A stretch of DNA of 64,000 nt from CBDCME01 sp965218865. GTDB taxonomy: Bacteria; Pseudomonadota; Alphaproteobacteria; JAAXGF01. The DNA lies in contig CBDCME010000073.1 in assembly GCA_965218865.1 (NCBI GenBank), positions 558,001 to 622,000 of the forward strand, in the 5' to 3' direction. Of the stretch, positions 1-9,025 are shown piece by piece (position 1 is the first letter of the stretch; each line of letters starts with the position of its first letter). A program made the position numbers and the translations under genes. The notes below the pieces were generated by a model, which was not told the DNA's origin, did no database searches, and was given only the letters and a program-made list of their open reading frames with translations.

Positions 1-2
1 TG

Positions 3-482
3 TCCGGTCCCCAACTCGAGACCATCCGCATCCTGGGCAAGGGGCGGCGCGATCGCAAACTGCCGCTGTGGAAGGAAACGAAAGCGGTCCTCAATGAGTG
101 GCTGGACGTCCGCCCGCCAGTCAACAACCGCTACCTGTTCCTCAACGCCCGGGGACGGGCAATGAGCACGGATGGCTTCACGTACATCCTCAGGCAGCAT
201 GTTGCCACGGCTACGCAGGCGGCTCCGTCGCTCAAGACCAAGCGGGTCACCCCCCATGTGATCCGTCACTCGACGGCGATGACGATCCTCCATGCAACCG
301 GGGACATACGGAAGGTCTCTCTTTGGCTCGGGCATGCGGACCTCAAGACCACCGAGGTCTACATACGCGCAAGCCCGGCCGAGAAACTGAAAATACTTGA
401 GGCCAAAGCGCCGCCATCGATCCGGCCCGGGACCTTCTCCGGCGCAAAGGACGACCTGATGAGAGTTCTCGGCGGCAAGTGA
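3..482 (+). CDS. Tyrosine recombinase/integrase, C-terminal part (5' end outside window)
   Basis: This is the catalytic half of a tyrosine recombinase that enters from the left edge, so no start is visible. The HxxR box (HVIRHS), the LGH box (LWLGHADL) and the nucleophile Tyr in TTEVYIRA are present in the correct order, so the end of the protein looks intact. The tail after the Tyr (KLKILEAKAPPSIRPG) resembles the last gene of recombinase-in-trio (RIT) elements; that comparison is from memory. Palindromic sequence begins 9 bases after the stop, which would fit an element end. It is unrelated in type to the P4-like integrase at 862-2109. Recombinase assignment is firm; RIT membership is inference. 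Confidence 0.85.
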   Translation, partial: SGPQLETIRILGKGRRDRKLPLWKETKAVLNEWLDVRPPVNNRYLFLNARGRAMSTDGFTYILRQHVATATQAAPSLKTKRVTPHVIRHSTAMTILHATGDIRKVSLWLGHADLKTTEVYIRASPAEKLKILEAKAPPSIRPGTFSGAKDDLMRVLGGK

Positions 483-490
483 CCGTCTGA

Positions 491-606
491 GCTAATGCCG
501 AGCAAATCGGTGGAAGATCCGCTTCAGTGACCCGTTTCCCGCGCGGCGCTCGGCATTAGCAGATGCACGGCATAAATGCGCTAATCCAGAGCTCTGGATT
601 ACCGCA
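491..606. repeat. Inverted repeats downstream of recombinase; candidate element end
   Basis: A perfect 13-bp inverted pair, GCTAATGCCGAGC at 491-503 and GCTCGGCATTAGC at 548-560, is separated by 44 bases. It is followed by a perfect 20-bp palindrome at 582-601, extendable to 577-606 with one mismatched pair. The position just after the recombinase stop suggests recombinase binding or crossover sites. A terminator is possible, but there is no T-run. Function is inferred from position only. Confidence 0.6.
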
Positions 607-861
607 TATCCCGCAATCACTTCCATTGCTTCGAAGGCCGATAGCGACGATTGTTTGCGAGAGGGATTTGACCGAGTTAATTCGTAGAGATAGTGAACGA
701 AGGCGACGTACCGTTCGTGGCCCTTGGCCGGTATGGATTCATTCGTCGTTTCGGAAGTCATCGCCGCACACTCCGCATCGGTGCGCCGCAAAGAAGGGAT
801 GACGCGGAAACCGGGTGCAGTGCCCGGCGTTCGGGGCAGCCTATCCGCGCCGGAAGCGAAC

Positions 862-2109
862 TTACGACTTGCCGCCTATCGGCACAATTTCGGCGCCGGC
901 TTTTTGGCGCATCGCGGCGGCGATTTTTCCCGAGATGCGATCGGCCGCGGCGCGGACGGGATCGCTTGCCAGGTGGGCGTAACGCGCCGTCGTGGATTGG
1001 TCCCGGTGCCCGAGCAACGCACCGATCAAAACCAGACTGTCACCGCTCGACGCGCCAACGCTGGCGAATGAATGTCGCAGATCGTGCAACCTCACGTTGC
1101 TCAAATCTGCGCGCGCGCGAATTCGTTTCCAAGCCTTTTGCAAACCGACGAACGGAGCGCCGGGTTTTTCGCCGGGACAGATATAGGGATTGCCATCGAT
1201 ATGGATCGCGTTGTCAATAACAGCCAATGCCGCCGCTCCCAGCGGAATCGCTTTTTGGCCGGTTTTACTGTCTGGGAGCCGCAAACACGCGTGTTCCCAA
1301 TCTACGTATTCATGTTTGGCGGACAAAACTTCCCATTTTCGCGCACCCGTGAGCACAAGCAGTCTTAGTGCAGTGATAACACTGGGCATTTCCGAACCTT
1401 CGGCTTCGATTGCGGCGAGAGTGTCACCCAGCCGTGCGAGTTCTTCGCCTGAAAGGAAGCGTTCACGTCGGCCATCCTTGAAACGCTTTACGCCGCGTAC
1501 GGGATTGTCCGTCAGCAGCCCACGATTCACGGCGAATTCGAAGATTGCACCGAGTAAGGAAATCGTCCGGGAAGCCGCGCCCTTGCCACCCTTAACGATC
1601 GCTCGACCACGCCAGCCGGTTTTTACGTCCGTTGCCGTCTTGCCCTTGGCAATGTCCTGTTGGCACCGCTCGACGTCGCCGCGCGTCACCGACTTCACGG
1701 GCTTTCGGCCCAGCAACGGAACGATGTGACGCTTGATGCGCCCTTTGTCCAATGCCAGCGTGGGGCCTTTCTTGGTCGCGTTTCCCTCGACAATATAGAG
1801 TTCACAAAGTTCGGCAACGGTCAACTCGGCCTTTCGATCCGCCTTTTCCTGTGCCGGGTCGCGACCAGCGGCAATCGCGCCCAGGAGGCGCCCGGCTTCC
1901 TTGCGGGCCGCGTCCGGTGTCCACGAACCGTGTTGGCCGATGGTGTACCGCTTTAGGCGCCCATTGATCCGGTATTGCAGAACATAGACACGCCGACCCG
2001 CTGGCGTTATCTTGACGCCGAAGCCGCGCAACGCGTCATCCCAAAGAAATGAGTCCCTGTCGCCCGGCTTGGTGGCGTCCACAACTCGCTTCGTGATTCT
2101 GGCTCGCAT
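862..2109 (-). CDS. P4-type tyrosine integrase
   Basis: An integrase of about 415 residues. The N-terminal arm-binding domain (DUF4102-like) includes LWDDALRGFGVKITPAGRR, a SAM-like core-binding domain lies near residues 100-180, and the catalytic domain has RKWEVL, HDLRHSFAS, LGHRDQSTTARYAHL with the nucleophile Tyr. I chose ATG at 2109 because GAGG lies about 7 bases upstream; an in-frame ATG at 2142 has no such site. These enzymes insert islands and phages into the 3' ends of tRNA genes. A tRNA-Thr 3' fragment lies about 155 bases upstream, so the enzyme is probably matched to that site. It reads inward from the attachment site, and the element it belongs to would extend left out of the window. 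Confidence 0.92.
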   Translation of the reverse strand: MRARITKRVVDATKPGDRDSFLWDDALRGFGVKITPAGRRVYVLQYRINGRLKRYTIGQHGSWTPDAARKEAGRLLGAIAAGRDPAQEKADRKAELTVAELCELYIVEGNATKKGPTLALDKGRIKRHIVPLLGRKPVKSVTRGDVERCQQDIAKGKTATDVKTGWRGRAIVKGGKGAASRTISLLGAIFEFAVNRGLLTDNPVRGVKRFKDGRRERFLSGEELARLGDTLAAIEAEGSEMPSVITALRLLVLTGARKWEVLSAKHEYVDWEHACLRLPDSKTGQKAIPLGAAALAVIDNAIHIDGNPYICPGEKPGAPFVGLQKAWKRIRARADLSNVRLHDLRHSFASVGASSGDSLVLIGALLGHRDQSTTARYAHLASDPVRAAADRISGKIAAAMRQKAGAEIVPIGGKS

Positions 2110-2264
2110 CGTCGCCTCGCGCTGGAAATTGGCCGCTAACAATCATATAGCAATCACTAGCAATCAAACAAGGGGCAAGATGACGAAACATGCGGCGACG
2201 CGCCTCTCGAAAACGTATTTGTTTATAAGGGTTTTTGAAACTTCCGGAAATTCCTGGAAAAATC

Positions 2265-2319
2265 GAGCGCATCCTTGGTAAGGATGAGGTCCTCAGTTCA
2301 ATCCTGAGCGCCGGCACCA
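2265..2319 (+). other. Attachment-site remnant: duplicated 3' half of tRNA-Thr(GGT)
   Basis: The stretch reads as a tRNA from the end of the D stem (GAGC) onward: anticodon stem CATCC/GGATG around loop TTGGTAA (anticodon GGT, Thr), T stem CTCAG/CTGAG around TTCAATC, then the 3' acceptor strand CGCCGGCA-CCA. The bases upstream do not supply a 5' acceptor strand or D arm, so this is not a working tRNA. It is the expected scar where an integrase-driven element duplicated the 3' end of its target. The tRNA orientation puts the element to the left, on the integrase side, and resident chromosome to the right. Confidence 0.75.
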
Positions 2320-2712
2320 TCACAACCCTTGAAAATCAAAGACTTTTTCCGGATTGGGTGATTCAGAGAATCCGGAATTTATGGGAGAACATGGGAGGAA
2401 CACGGAATTTTTGTGGCACAAAACTGACACACTGTTCGCCAAGCGTTCGCGCTGTGGTGCGCGTCCCCGCGCCTTCGTTGCCGTCAAAACTCACGGACGG
2501 CCAAAATTTCGGGACCGGCACCACAAGCATTGCGCCAATAGCGTAGCCAGCGCCGCCGCCGACTGCCGCGCGGTTAGAAATCGCGCCGCCGGCGTTCGCG
2601 GCCGGATTCCCGCCCAATCGCCCTTTATGCTATGATATTCGGCGTTCAAATTGAGTCATCCGGGAAAACTTGATTCGCCGCTCATATTCAGCGGTAGAGA
2701 ACGGAGTTGGCA
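2320..2712. other. Non-coding stretch right of the tRNA fragment
   Basis: No convincing gene. Short open frames exist on both strands but lack recognisable content. A Gly/Ala-rich minus-strand frame ending near 2363 looks like composition rather than a protein. The promoter of the exported protein at 2713 should lie in the last 100 bases. Confidence 0.4.
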
Positions 2713-3267
2713 GTGCACAAGTTGCGTTGGTTGTTCGTCGCCATTCTTTTAGCTCTGCCCGGCTTTGATGGTGAAGCAAAGAATCGAAAGGTCGGGAGTG
2801 ACGACGGAAACGTCAACGTCGGCGCCGAGCGTCCGTTTGACGCGGTCAACATTTTCAGTGACTTTGGCAGGGATATTGGTTTGCCGAATACCGAGGAGAA
2901 TAAGATTTGGTGGGAACGCATGGTACGCGGGGAGGTTGGAAAAGATCGCTTCCTTATTCTTTGCGCGCTGAAGGATGGAAATTGGAAAAGCTTGGGTGAC
3001 ATACGCACTTACATTGAATTCAAAATCCAAGGAACTTATCCGGTGAAGAATGTGAAAAAGATGCTTGTCCTCATGTCTGTTAGGCCGATCAAGTATACAC
3101 CACGGGGCTGGAATAGCCTGCAAGGCGAGGTAGGAGAAGGTTGGGTGGAGAAAAACCCTCACGCCGACGTGTCGGGTCTTGGCTCAGAGTGGAGAATAGA
3201 GCCGAGCGTACATCCTCTTCTTTATTTCTTGCTGATGAGTTGTCCCGGGGATGACAGGTGTGAGTAA
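2713..3267 (+). CDS. Exported protein with three conserved Cys (winged-helix-like family)
   Basis: A 184-residue protein of no family I know. GTG at 2713 is chosen because GGAG ends 6 bases upstream; the TTG at 2707 is too close to it. Residues 1-20 form a signal peptide (KLRWLFVAILLALPG). Residues about 78-125 (FLILCALKDGNWKSLGDI) align by eye with the winged-helix-like parts of the exported proteins at 14914-15393 and 23395-24132, including a Cys at residue 84. The protein ends with Cys177-x5-Cys183, the spacing seen in the other two. It has about 30 extra residues before the Cys pair, and base composition is lower in GC than its neighbours. The relationship is distant and inferred; the role is unknown. 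Confidence 0.7.
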   Translation: MHKLRWLFVAILLALPGFDGEAKNRKVGSDDGNVNVGAERPFDAVNIFSDFGRDIGLPNTEENKIWWERMVRGEVGKDRFLILCALKDGNWKSLGDIRTYIEFKIQGTYPVKNVKKMLVLMSVRPIKYTPRGWNSLQGEVGEGWVEKNPHADVSGLGSEWRIEPSVHPLLYFLLMSCPGDDRCE

Positions 3268-3476
3268 TGGTCAGGACAGCACCTTTTTGGCACATACGTT
3301 GCCGACCCCTTCACAAAGCTCAGATGGTTGACGAGCGCGCTGAACGGTCGGTTTCGGCTGTCAATGGCGGTGCAAATTGGGGCCGCGAGCGTTGCCGTGA
3401 TGCTCGCGGCGGCCACCGCCGGAAGCAACCGGAGCGGAGGTGACGAAATTGCGGAAGGCTTCGGTTATTAATATCC

Positions 3477-4650
3477 TAATACCAACCGCCCTAGAGTTTG
3501 ACTCGCGCAAAGGTTTACACGCTAGGTTTTGTGTGATTCAAGGTTGTTGGCAACAAGGGAGTGTGTTCAATGCCAACGATTCCTTTGTGAAACGACTTTG
3601 ATGCTGAAAGAGTCCGTGTTCTTGCGGCACGGAGCGATGATGGGAACCAGGCGCGACGGCTTTTGTCGATGGCGGCCATCTACGATGGGATGGATCGAGC
3701 GTGCGCGGCGGGTATTGGCGGCATGGATCGGCAGACGTTGCGGGACTGGGTTCACCGGTTCAACGCGGGAGGTCCGGCCGGTCTGATCGACCGCAAGCCG
3801 AACGGGGCGTTGCGTCGGTTGACGCCGTCGCAAATGGCGGCGCTTTCGCGGGCTATCGAGGCCGGTCCCGATCCCGAACGGGATGGGGTCGTGCGCTGGC
3901 GCTGCATCGATCTCAAGCAACTGATCCGAACGCGCTTCGGCGTGGACTATCACGAGCGGAGCGTCGGCAAGCTGCTGGCCGCGCTCGGGTTCTCGCATAT
4001 TTCCGCGCGCCCGCGCCACGTCGGCCAGGATGCGCGGGCACAGGAGGAATTTAAAAAAAAGTTTTCCCGAACACTTGGCGAAAATCGTAGCGGCACAGCC
4101 ACCGGACACGCCCATCGAGGTTTGGTTTCAAGATGAAATGCGCGTCGGCCAGAAGAACAGCCTGGTGCGCCAGTGGGCCCCAAAGGGATCGCGCCCGCGC
4201 CAGGTCAAGGACCTACGGACCTCTTCGGCGTATCTCTTCGGCGCCATCTGCCCCGAGCGCGGTGAGGGCGCGGCGCTGGTCATGCCGCGCGCCAATACTG
4301 AAGCCATGGACCTGCATCTCGAGGAAATCAGCCGGGCCGTTGCCCCAAACGCCCATGCCGTCGTGCTGCTCGACCAAGCCGCATGGCACACCACTGCCAA
4401 ACTCGGCATCCCGGAGAACATCTCCCTCGTGCCTTTGCCACCCAAGTCCCCGGAGCTCAATCCCGCCGAAAATGTCTGGCAATACCTCCGCCAGAACTGG
4501 CTCTCCAATCGTGTCTTCGACTCCTATGAAGCCATCGTCGAGGCCTCTTGCCAAGCCTGGAACAACCTGACCGACCAACCTTGGAAGATCATGTCCATCG
4601 GCCTCAGAGCGTGGGATCGCACAAGTCAATGTTAAGGGCGGTTGGTATTA
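3477..4650 (+). mobile_element. IS630-family insertion sequence, copy 1
   Basis: This element is 1174 bp including the flanking TA on each side. The ends are inverted repeats, TAATACCAACCGCCCT on the left matching AGGGCGGTTGGTATTA on the right, with TA target duplication typical of IS630. It is the same length as copy 2 (39737-40910) and differs from it at only a handful of bases. An IS5-family element begins on the very next base after the right TA. Confidence 0.95.
3570..4635 (+). pseudogene. IS630 transposase, copy 1 (premature stop plus two-frame arrangement)
   Basis: The coding sequence begins at ATG 3570 (AGGGAG upstream), but codon 7 is TGA at 3588-3590 where copy 2 has CGA, so normal translation would stop at once. 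A fallback start inside the frame exists near 3663. The helix-turn-helix part is in one frame to about 4050 and the DDE catalytic part (EVWFQDEMRVGQ, VVLLDQAAWH, PKSPELNPAENVWQ) is in the +1 frame. The two are joined at an A8 run at 4053-4060, where transcript slippage or programmed frameshifting would fuse them. Copy 2 has the same A8, so that feature is probably native, while the TGA is a mutation of this copy. Confidence 0.85.
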
Positions 4651-4837
4651 GTCGCCCGTGAAGAACGCGTAAGCGGCTGATGTTGGTAGCTCTTTCGGTT
4701 TGGCGAAGTAATCGGATTTGCAAGAAAACGGGTTTTGGGCCTGAAAAGCTTGTGATTTGAAATAATTGATTTTGGGGATTCCCTTCCGTTGCGGAACGTG
4801 ATTCTCTGCTCCCGTCGATTGGGATTGGAGAACTGTG

Positions 4838-5082
4838 ATGAAGCCATCGCGCAAGGTGTCATCGGGAATAGAGGACCTGTTCCGCTCGCGGTTCGAAAAC
4901 ATCATCAACCTGCGCCACGAGTTGGTGGTGTTGGGGGGCCGGATCGCGTGGACTTTCTTCGACGAGACCTATGAAGCCTTGTATTCGGAGGAGGGTCGGC
5001 CGGGGGTCCCGACGCGGTTGATGGTTGGGCTGCACATCCTCAAGCATATGTTCGATCTCTCGGATGAGGAGGTCTGCGAGCG
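4838..5082 (+). pseudogene. IS5-family transposase, N-terminal fragment
   Basis: The first 81 codons or so of the transposase match copy 2 (43441-44796), from ATG 4838 with GGAG upstream, through the DUF772-type region (GVPTRLMVGLHILKHMFDLS) to the GAGCG where the prophage begins. The frame runs a short way into prophage sequence before stopping. The remainder of the gene lies at 21306-22421. Confidence 0.93.
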
Positions 5083-5205
5083 TGTAGAGGGTCAAAAGTC
5101 TTTACGAATCCGGAAGATGCCGGGAAGATGCCGGAAGAAGGCGGATAATCAATGGGTTGAGGGTGTTGCTCTATGGGGGAGGGGCGGTCAAAAGTAATTG
5201 AGAAT
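5083..5205. repeat. Prophage attL end with MuA-type sites
   Basis: From the terminal TG, one site (GGTCAAAAGTCTTTACGAA) lies at about 5089-5107 and a second (GCGGTCAAAAGTAATTGAG) at about 5184-5202. The wide spacing of the two sites resembles L1 and L2 at the left end of phage Mu. The end assignment rests on this spacing and on the tightly paired sites at the other end. Confidence 0.7.
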
Positions 5206-5338
5206 CCCACGTTTAATTGTGCGTTAATGGCCTGGAAAAGGGTATTTTACCGGCGTTTCAAGGGATGTTAAAGGGCGGGAGAATCGGGCGCTTTCGAGGG
5301 GTGTGAAAAGGCTGGAAAAATCGGCCCGGCGGCGCGGC

Positions 5339-6185
5339 CTAGGCAGGGCTTTTGATTTCCCATCTTTCCATCCATGGCAGGGACTGGCAGCCGCAGTTGA
5401 CGGTTTCGCCGGGCGGCCCGGCGGGGTCGCGCGGGAACATGAGTTTCACGCCGCCGACCTCGAAGGGCTCGTCTATGTCCTTGATCTGGCCGTCGGCGGC
5501 GTCGTGCGCCGGGCGGCTGTGCAGCTTGCCGGAGCGCCGCCACTCCTTCCTGAGGCCTGGCAGGACCTTGGCCGCCTGGGGCCTGGCGCTCGTGGGCGGC
5601 GATCGAGTAGGCCCGTCCCAGCTCGGTCCTAACCACGGTCAAGGCGCGCGACCGGCCGCCCTTGCCGAGGATGTCGGCGACCCGTCTCACTGTATCTCCT
5701 ACGTTGCGTGTTCCGATCATGGTCAGGCCGAGTTCGGTGTTGATGCGGTCGGCGAGCGCGGTGGCGACCCCGCTCATCTTGTGGGTCAGGAAACCGCGCA
5801 TGGCGAGGAGCTGGCGGGCGTCGACTTGGGGCAGGATGGCGGAGATCCTGAACGCCGGGGCGTCGAGGCCGAGGGCGGCGTCGAGCGGTCCATCGATTAG
5901 ATCGATCCCGGCCCGCCAGGCGCGGGAGGCGCCGTCGCCGGCCACCGCGCCCGCCCCGGCGCCCAAACGTTCGAGGGCCTGGCGGATCGAGGCCTGAAGC
6001 CGGGGCAGGAGGAAGGCGTCGAACTCGGAGGGCGCTCCGGCCAGGGCGGCGCAGACATCGCGCCCGGCGCGCCGGAGCAGCTTTTTCACCTCTGCGGCGG
6101 TGTCGCGCTGGATTCGGGGCAGCGCCTTCTGGCGGCGGGAACGCTCCCCCTTGAGCTTGCGTTCGCGCTCGCGGCCGGTGGCCAC
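5339..6185 (-). pseudogene. Mu gp30-like minor head (head morphogenesis) protein, frameshifted
   Basis: The start is ATG 6185, four bases after the portal gene. The first ~195 residues read normally to VVRTELGRAYSIAAHERQ. An extra base in a G4 run at 5578-5581 (plus strand) then throws the frame. Reading the other frame restores the conserved tail: VLPGLRKEWRRSGKLHSRP, then FEVGGVKLMFPRDPAGP, then VNCGCQSLPWM, ending at a stop at 5339. This is the Mu F-like family, which in phage Mu acts with the portal during head assembly. The uncorrected frame yields an Arg-rich nonsense tail to about 5268. Confidence 0.85.
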
Positions 6186-6188
6186 GGG

Positions 6189-7634
6189 TCAGTCTTCGCC
6201 GCCGTCCGCATCCTCCGGCGGGGCGGGGAAGCTGTCGGCCTCGGACTGGGTTTCGGCGCGCCGTTCGGCGTCGGCGCGGGCGGCCTCGAGTTCGGCCTCG
6301 GCCTCGAACTCGACCCCCAGCCGCTCGGCCAGGGAGCGGATCAGGCGCAGGGCCGTGGTCTCGCTCAAAAGCCCCCGGTCGAGGGCCACCGCGACCGCGC
6401 CGGTGGTCTGGGCCAGGGCCGTGGCGTGGCGGGAGGCGTCGCGCACCACCATTTCCGGCCATTCGACCGAGGGGGTCAGATCGGGATCCGGGTTCTCCGG
6501 GTCGAAAACAGACCGGCCGGACGGGTCGAGCCGGCTCTGGATGACGTGGCCGGCGGCGCGGCGCAGGATCTCGGTCCACAGGCGCTGGCGCATGCGCAGG
6601 CTTTTCCAGGCCGGTTCGCCCATCTCGGCCGCGGTCGCCCGGTTGACGTCGCCGCCGCCGCCGAACCAGTGCTCGGCCAGGGCCATGCCACCGAGGATGT
6701 GGTTGCGGTAGAGCCGGGCGCCGGCGTTGGCGTCGTGGGCGCCGAGCTTGGGCGCCAGCGCCTGCCAGGTTTCCGAGTCGTTGTGGATGCGGACGTTGCC
6801 CGGCGGGAGGGCGGCGATCTCGCGCGCCCGTTTCTCGACTTCCTTCTCGTCCACGCCGGCGATGGTCACGTCCCAGACGTGGGAGCGCAGGTATCCGGCC
6901 CGGTCGATCTCGCCGTAGAGATAGCGCTCGTAGGCGTCGAGCCAATCTATGGCGGCCAGGAGGTCGGAGCGCCCGCGTCCCCCGCCGGCCAGGGCGTTGG
7001 CCCGGAAATAATGAATATCGCCGCCGGTCATGGTCTCGCGGATGCGCCGGGCGGCCTCCCCGAGCGCGGTCTCGGGGCCGCCGAGGACGACGCGGTAGCG
7101 ACGGGTCCGGCCCTTGGCGTCGCGCTTGGTGACGACGCCGATGGGCCGGGACGCGTTCTCCGGGTCGGCGACGACGGTGGCGATGCGGGCCGGGTCGAGG
7201 TAGCCGAGGCGGACGTGGCCGGAGATGGGATGGGCGAAGACGGGCCAGGCGGCCTCGCCGGTGAGGGCGAGGGCGCGCATCAGCTCGGGCAGCCTGAGCG
7301 GCATGTCGGTGACGGGGTCGTTCCACCAGGCGTCGACCCAGGTCTGGGCGTCGGGGTCGGGCACGGTGATCCGCACCCCCTCGGCGAGCAGGTAGGCGAT
7401 GGGAAGCTCGATCAGTTGCCGGGCCAGGAGGTTGGTCTCCCACAGCCCGGCGGCGAGCCGCTGCATCCGGTGTTGCGTGAGCGGCGTCAGGTCGCGCCGG
7501 GTATCGCCGCTGAGCGGCCGCCCCTCGTGTTCGTCGCCGTCGATGGTGACGCCGGCGGCCTCGCGCAGGCCGGGCACGGCCTTTGGCATGGTCCCGCCGA
7601 GGAGACGGACCAGGGCGCCGCGAAAGCCGCTCAT
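6189..7634 (-). CDS. Phage portal protein (Mu gp29-like)
   Basis: An intact protein of 481 residues, normal length for a Mu-type portal, the ring through which DNA enters the head. Supporting stretches are LTPLTQHRMQRLAAGLWETN near the N-terminus, then FAHPISGHVRLGYLDPARI, and LGGMALAEHWFGGGGDVNRA in the middle, followed by an acidic C-terminus. ATG 7634 overlaps the terminase stop by 4 bases (ATGA), so translation is probably coupled. The gp30 gene follows directly. It remains open although several neighbours are frameshifted. Confidence 0.85.
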   Translation of the reverse strand: MSGFRGALVRLLGGTMPKAVPGLREAAGVTIDGDEHEGRPLSGDTRRDLTPLTQHRMQRLAAGLWETNLLARQLIELPIAYLLAEGVRITVPDPDAQTWVDAWWNDPVTDMPLRLPELMRALALTGEAAWPVFAHPISGHVRLGYLDPARIATVVADPENASRPIGVVTKRDAKGRTRRYRVVLGGPETALGEAARRIRETMTGGDIHYFRANALAGGGRGRSDLLAAIDWLDAYERYLYGEIDRAGYLRSHVWDVTIAGVDEKEVEKRAREIAALPPGNVRIHNDSETWQALAPKLGAHDANAGARLYRNHILGGMALAEHWFGGGGDVNRATAAEMGEPAWKSLRMRQRLWTEILRRAAGHVIQSRLDPSGRSVFDPENPDPDLTPSVEWPEMVVRDASRHATALAQTTGAVAVALDRGLLSETTALRLIRSLAERLGVEFEAEAELEAARADAERRAETQSEADSFPAPPEDADGGED

Positions 7635-9025
7635 GCCGTTCCGGGGCGGCCGAACATCGGTCCGTGGCGGCGCGGCGGCATCGATCTCGGGGTCCAGATG
7701 CTGGGATCGGAGGCGACCGTCACCCCGGCGGCGGGGTGCCGTCCGGCCGCCGCCGCGGCGCAGGCCAGCGCCAGGGCCCAGAAGCGGTCGGCGTGGCCGT
7801 CGGTCCCGGCCCGCTCGGCGACCAGGCGGGGGCTCCCGGTGGGGCCGGCCTCGGCGCGCACGCTGTGCAGGTCACGCCGGAGATCGTCGGCCCGGGGAAT
7901 GCGCAGCCTCCGGTCCTCCATCGCCTCGCGCAGCGCGGTGGCGACGTCGAGGCGGCGGGGGCCGGTCATCAGCACGCCCTCGACGCGGACGCGGCCGTGA
8001 TCCTCGGCCAATTGCTCGACCACCGCCTCGCCCATGCCGGTCTGGTCGACGGCGACGCGGACGGGATGGTATCTTCCGGCGAGCTCCCGCACGATGGCGC
8101 GCTGCTCGCTGAACGGGATATCGCGTTCGGCCCGCAGCTCGCGCAGCCAGAGCACGTCGCCGGCCTTCTCGACGACAACGGCGACCCAGAGATCGCGCCG
8201 GCGGGCGACGTCGATGCCGATATAGGCGCTTCCTCCTTGGAAGCCGTCCGGATCGCCGGCTTCCGCGTTCTCGGCCGCGCGGATGATCTCCCAAGCGAGC
8301 CAGGCGCCGGTGCCGGCAGACGGTATGCAATCCAGCTCTTCCGCCGCGCGCGCCCCGTATTCGGCGCGAAGGCCGGCCTCCCAGGCCGCCTCCGCTTCCG
8401 GCGACCACGGTTGCTCCGTGACCTCGCAAATGCGCTCGTAAAGCCCGCCGGCGAGCGCCTGCTTTAAAGTGACCGTGTGCAGGCTCCCGGGCCGGACTCC
8501 CTCGCGGATGTCGCGCACGAGCGCGGCGAAGGGCGAGGCCTCGCCGTTGTGGGTCGAGACGATATGCACGCGGCTGCCCCACAGGCGGAACGCCAGCGCG
8601 GCTTTCAGCACCTCGTCGAGATTGTCGACGAAGGCCGCCTCGTCGATGACGGCGACGTCGCCGGGCCGGCCCTTGGAGCGGAAGGTGCGCGGCGCCGAGG
8701 TCATGGCGACGATCTCGCGCTCCGAGGCCAGCGCCAGCCGGAACGCCTGGACATCGCGCCCGCCGTCGCGGATCAGCGTCTCGCCGACCGCCTCGGCGGC
8801 TTTGTTCAGCTCTTCCGCCCAATCGGCGCAATCGTCGATGAAGCCCCGCGTCATGTCCTTGTTGTACGATTGGTAATAGACATTGCCCCTGCCCTCTCCG
8901 GCGTGCATCACGGCGTCGTAGGCCTCGGCCCACGAGAGGCCGATACGGCGGGATTTCTCGATGACCTTGACGCCGGCCCTGTCGGCCACCCAGCGCTTCT
9001 GATAGGGGAGCAGCTTGCGCTTCAC
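7631..9025 (-). CDS. Phage terminase large subunit (Mu gp28-like)
   Basis: A 464-residue DNA-packaging ATPase/nuclease. LLPYQKRWVADRAGVKVIEK followed by SRRIGLSWAEAY is the terminase Walker-like segment, DVAVIDEAAFVDNLDEVLK the Walker B region, and IVSTHNGEASPF the coupling motif. The C-terminal RNase H-like nuclease begins with YIGIDVARRRDLW and VAVDQTGMGEAV. GTG 9025 overlaps the preceding stop (GTGA). A longer in-frame extension to 9427 is read-through of the upstream gene in another frame and is rejected. The gene is intact and stands second in a packed gp27-gp28-gp29-gp30 order. Confidence 0.9.
   Translation of the reverse strand: MKRKLLPYQKRWVADRAGVKVIEKSRRIGLSWAEAYDAVMHAGEGRGNVYYQSYNKDMTRGFIDDCADWAEELNKAAEAVGETLIRDGGRDVQAFRLALASEREIVAMTSAPRTFRSKGRPGDVAVIDEAAFVDNLDEVLKAALAFRLWGSRVHIVSTHNGEASPFAALVRDIREGVRPGSLHTVTLKQALAGGLYERICEVTEQPWSPEAEAAWEAGLRAEYGARAAEELDCIPSAGTGAWLAWEIIRAAENAEAGDPDGFQGGSAYIGIDVARRRDLWVAVVVEKAGDVLWLRELRAERDIPFSEQRAIVRELAGRYHPVRVAVDQTGMGEAVVEQLAEDHGRVRVEGVLMTGPRRLDVATALREAMEDRRLRIPRADDLRRDLHSVRAEAGPTGSPRLVAERAGTDGHADRFWALALACAAAAAGRHPAAGVTVASDPSIWTPRSMPPRRHGPMFGRPGTA

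Noticed and set aside
2265..2319. Complete tRNA-Thr gene
   Set aside because: The 5' acceptor strand, D stem 5' half and D loop are absent upstream, so only the 3' half exists.
2363..2617. Gly/Ala-rich minus-strand frame right of the tRNA fragment
   Set aside because: No start signal and no family; resembles GC-rich non-coding sequence.
3268..3476. Short plus-strand frame after the exported protein (membrane-like MAVQIGAASVAVMLAAAT)
   Set aside because: Only about 36 codons from the first ATG, no ribosome site, ends at the IS630 border; too weak to call.
5629..7443. Long minus-strand frame (over 600 codons) overlapping the portal gene
   Set aside because: Arg/Pro-rich with no domain; it is the out-of-frame shadow of the portal and gp30 genes in GC-rich DNA. 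Its last part happens to share the gp30 frame.
6426..8000. Long plus-strand frame over the portal and terminase genes
   Set aside because: Gly/Asp/Val-rich antisense of real genes; no motif and no ribosome site.
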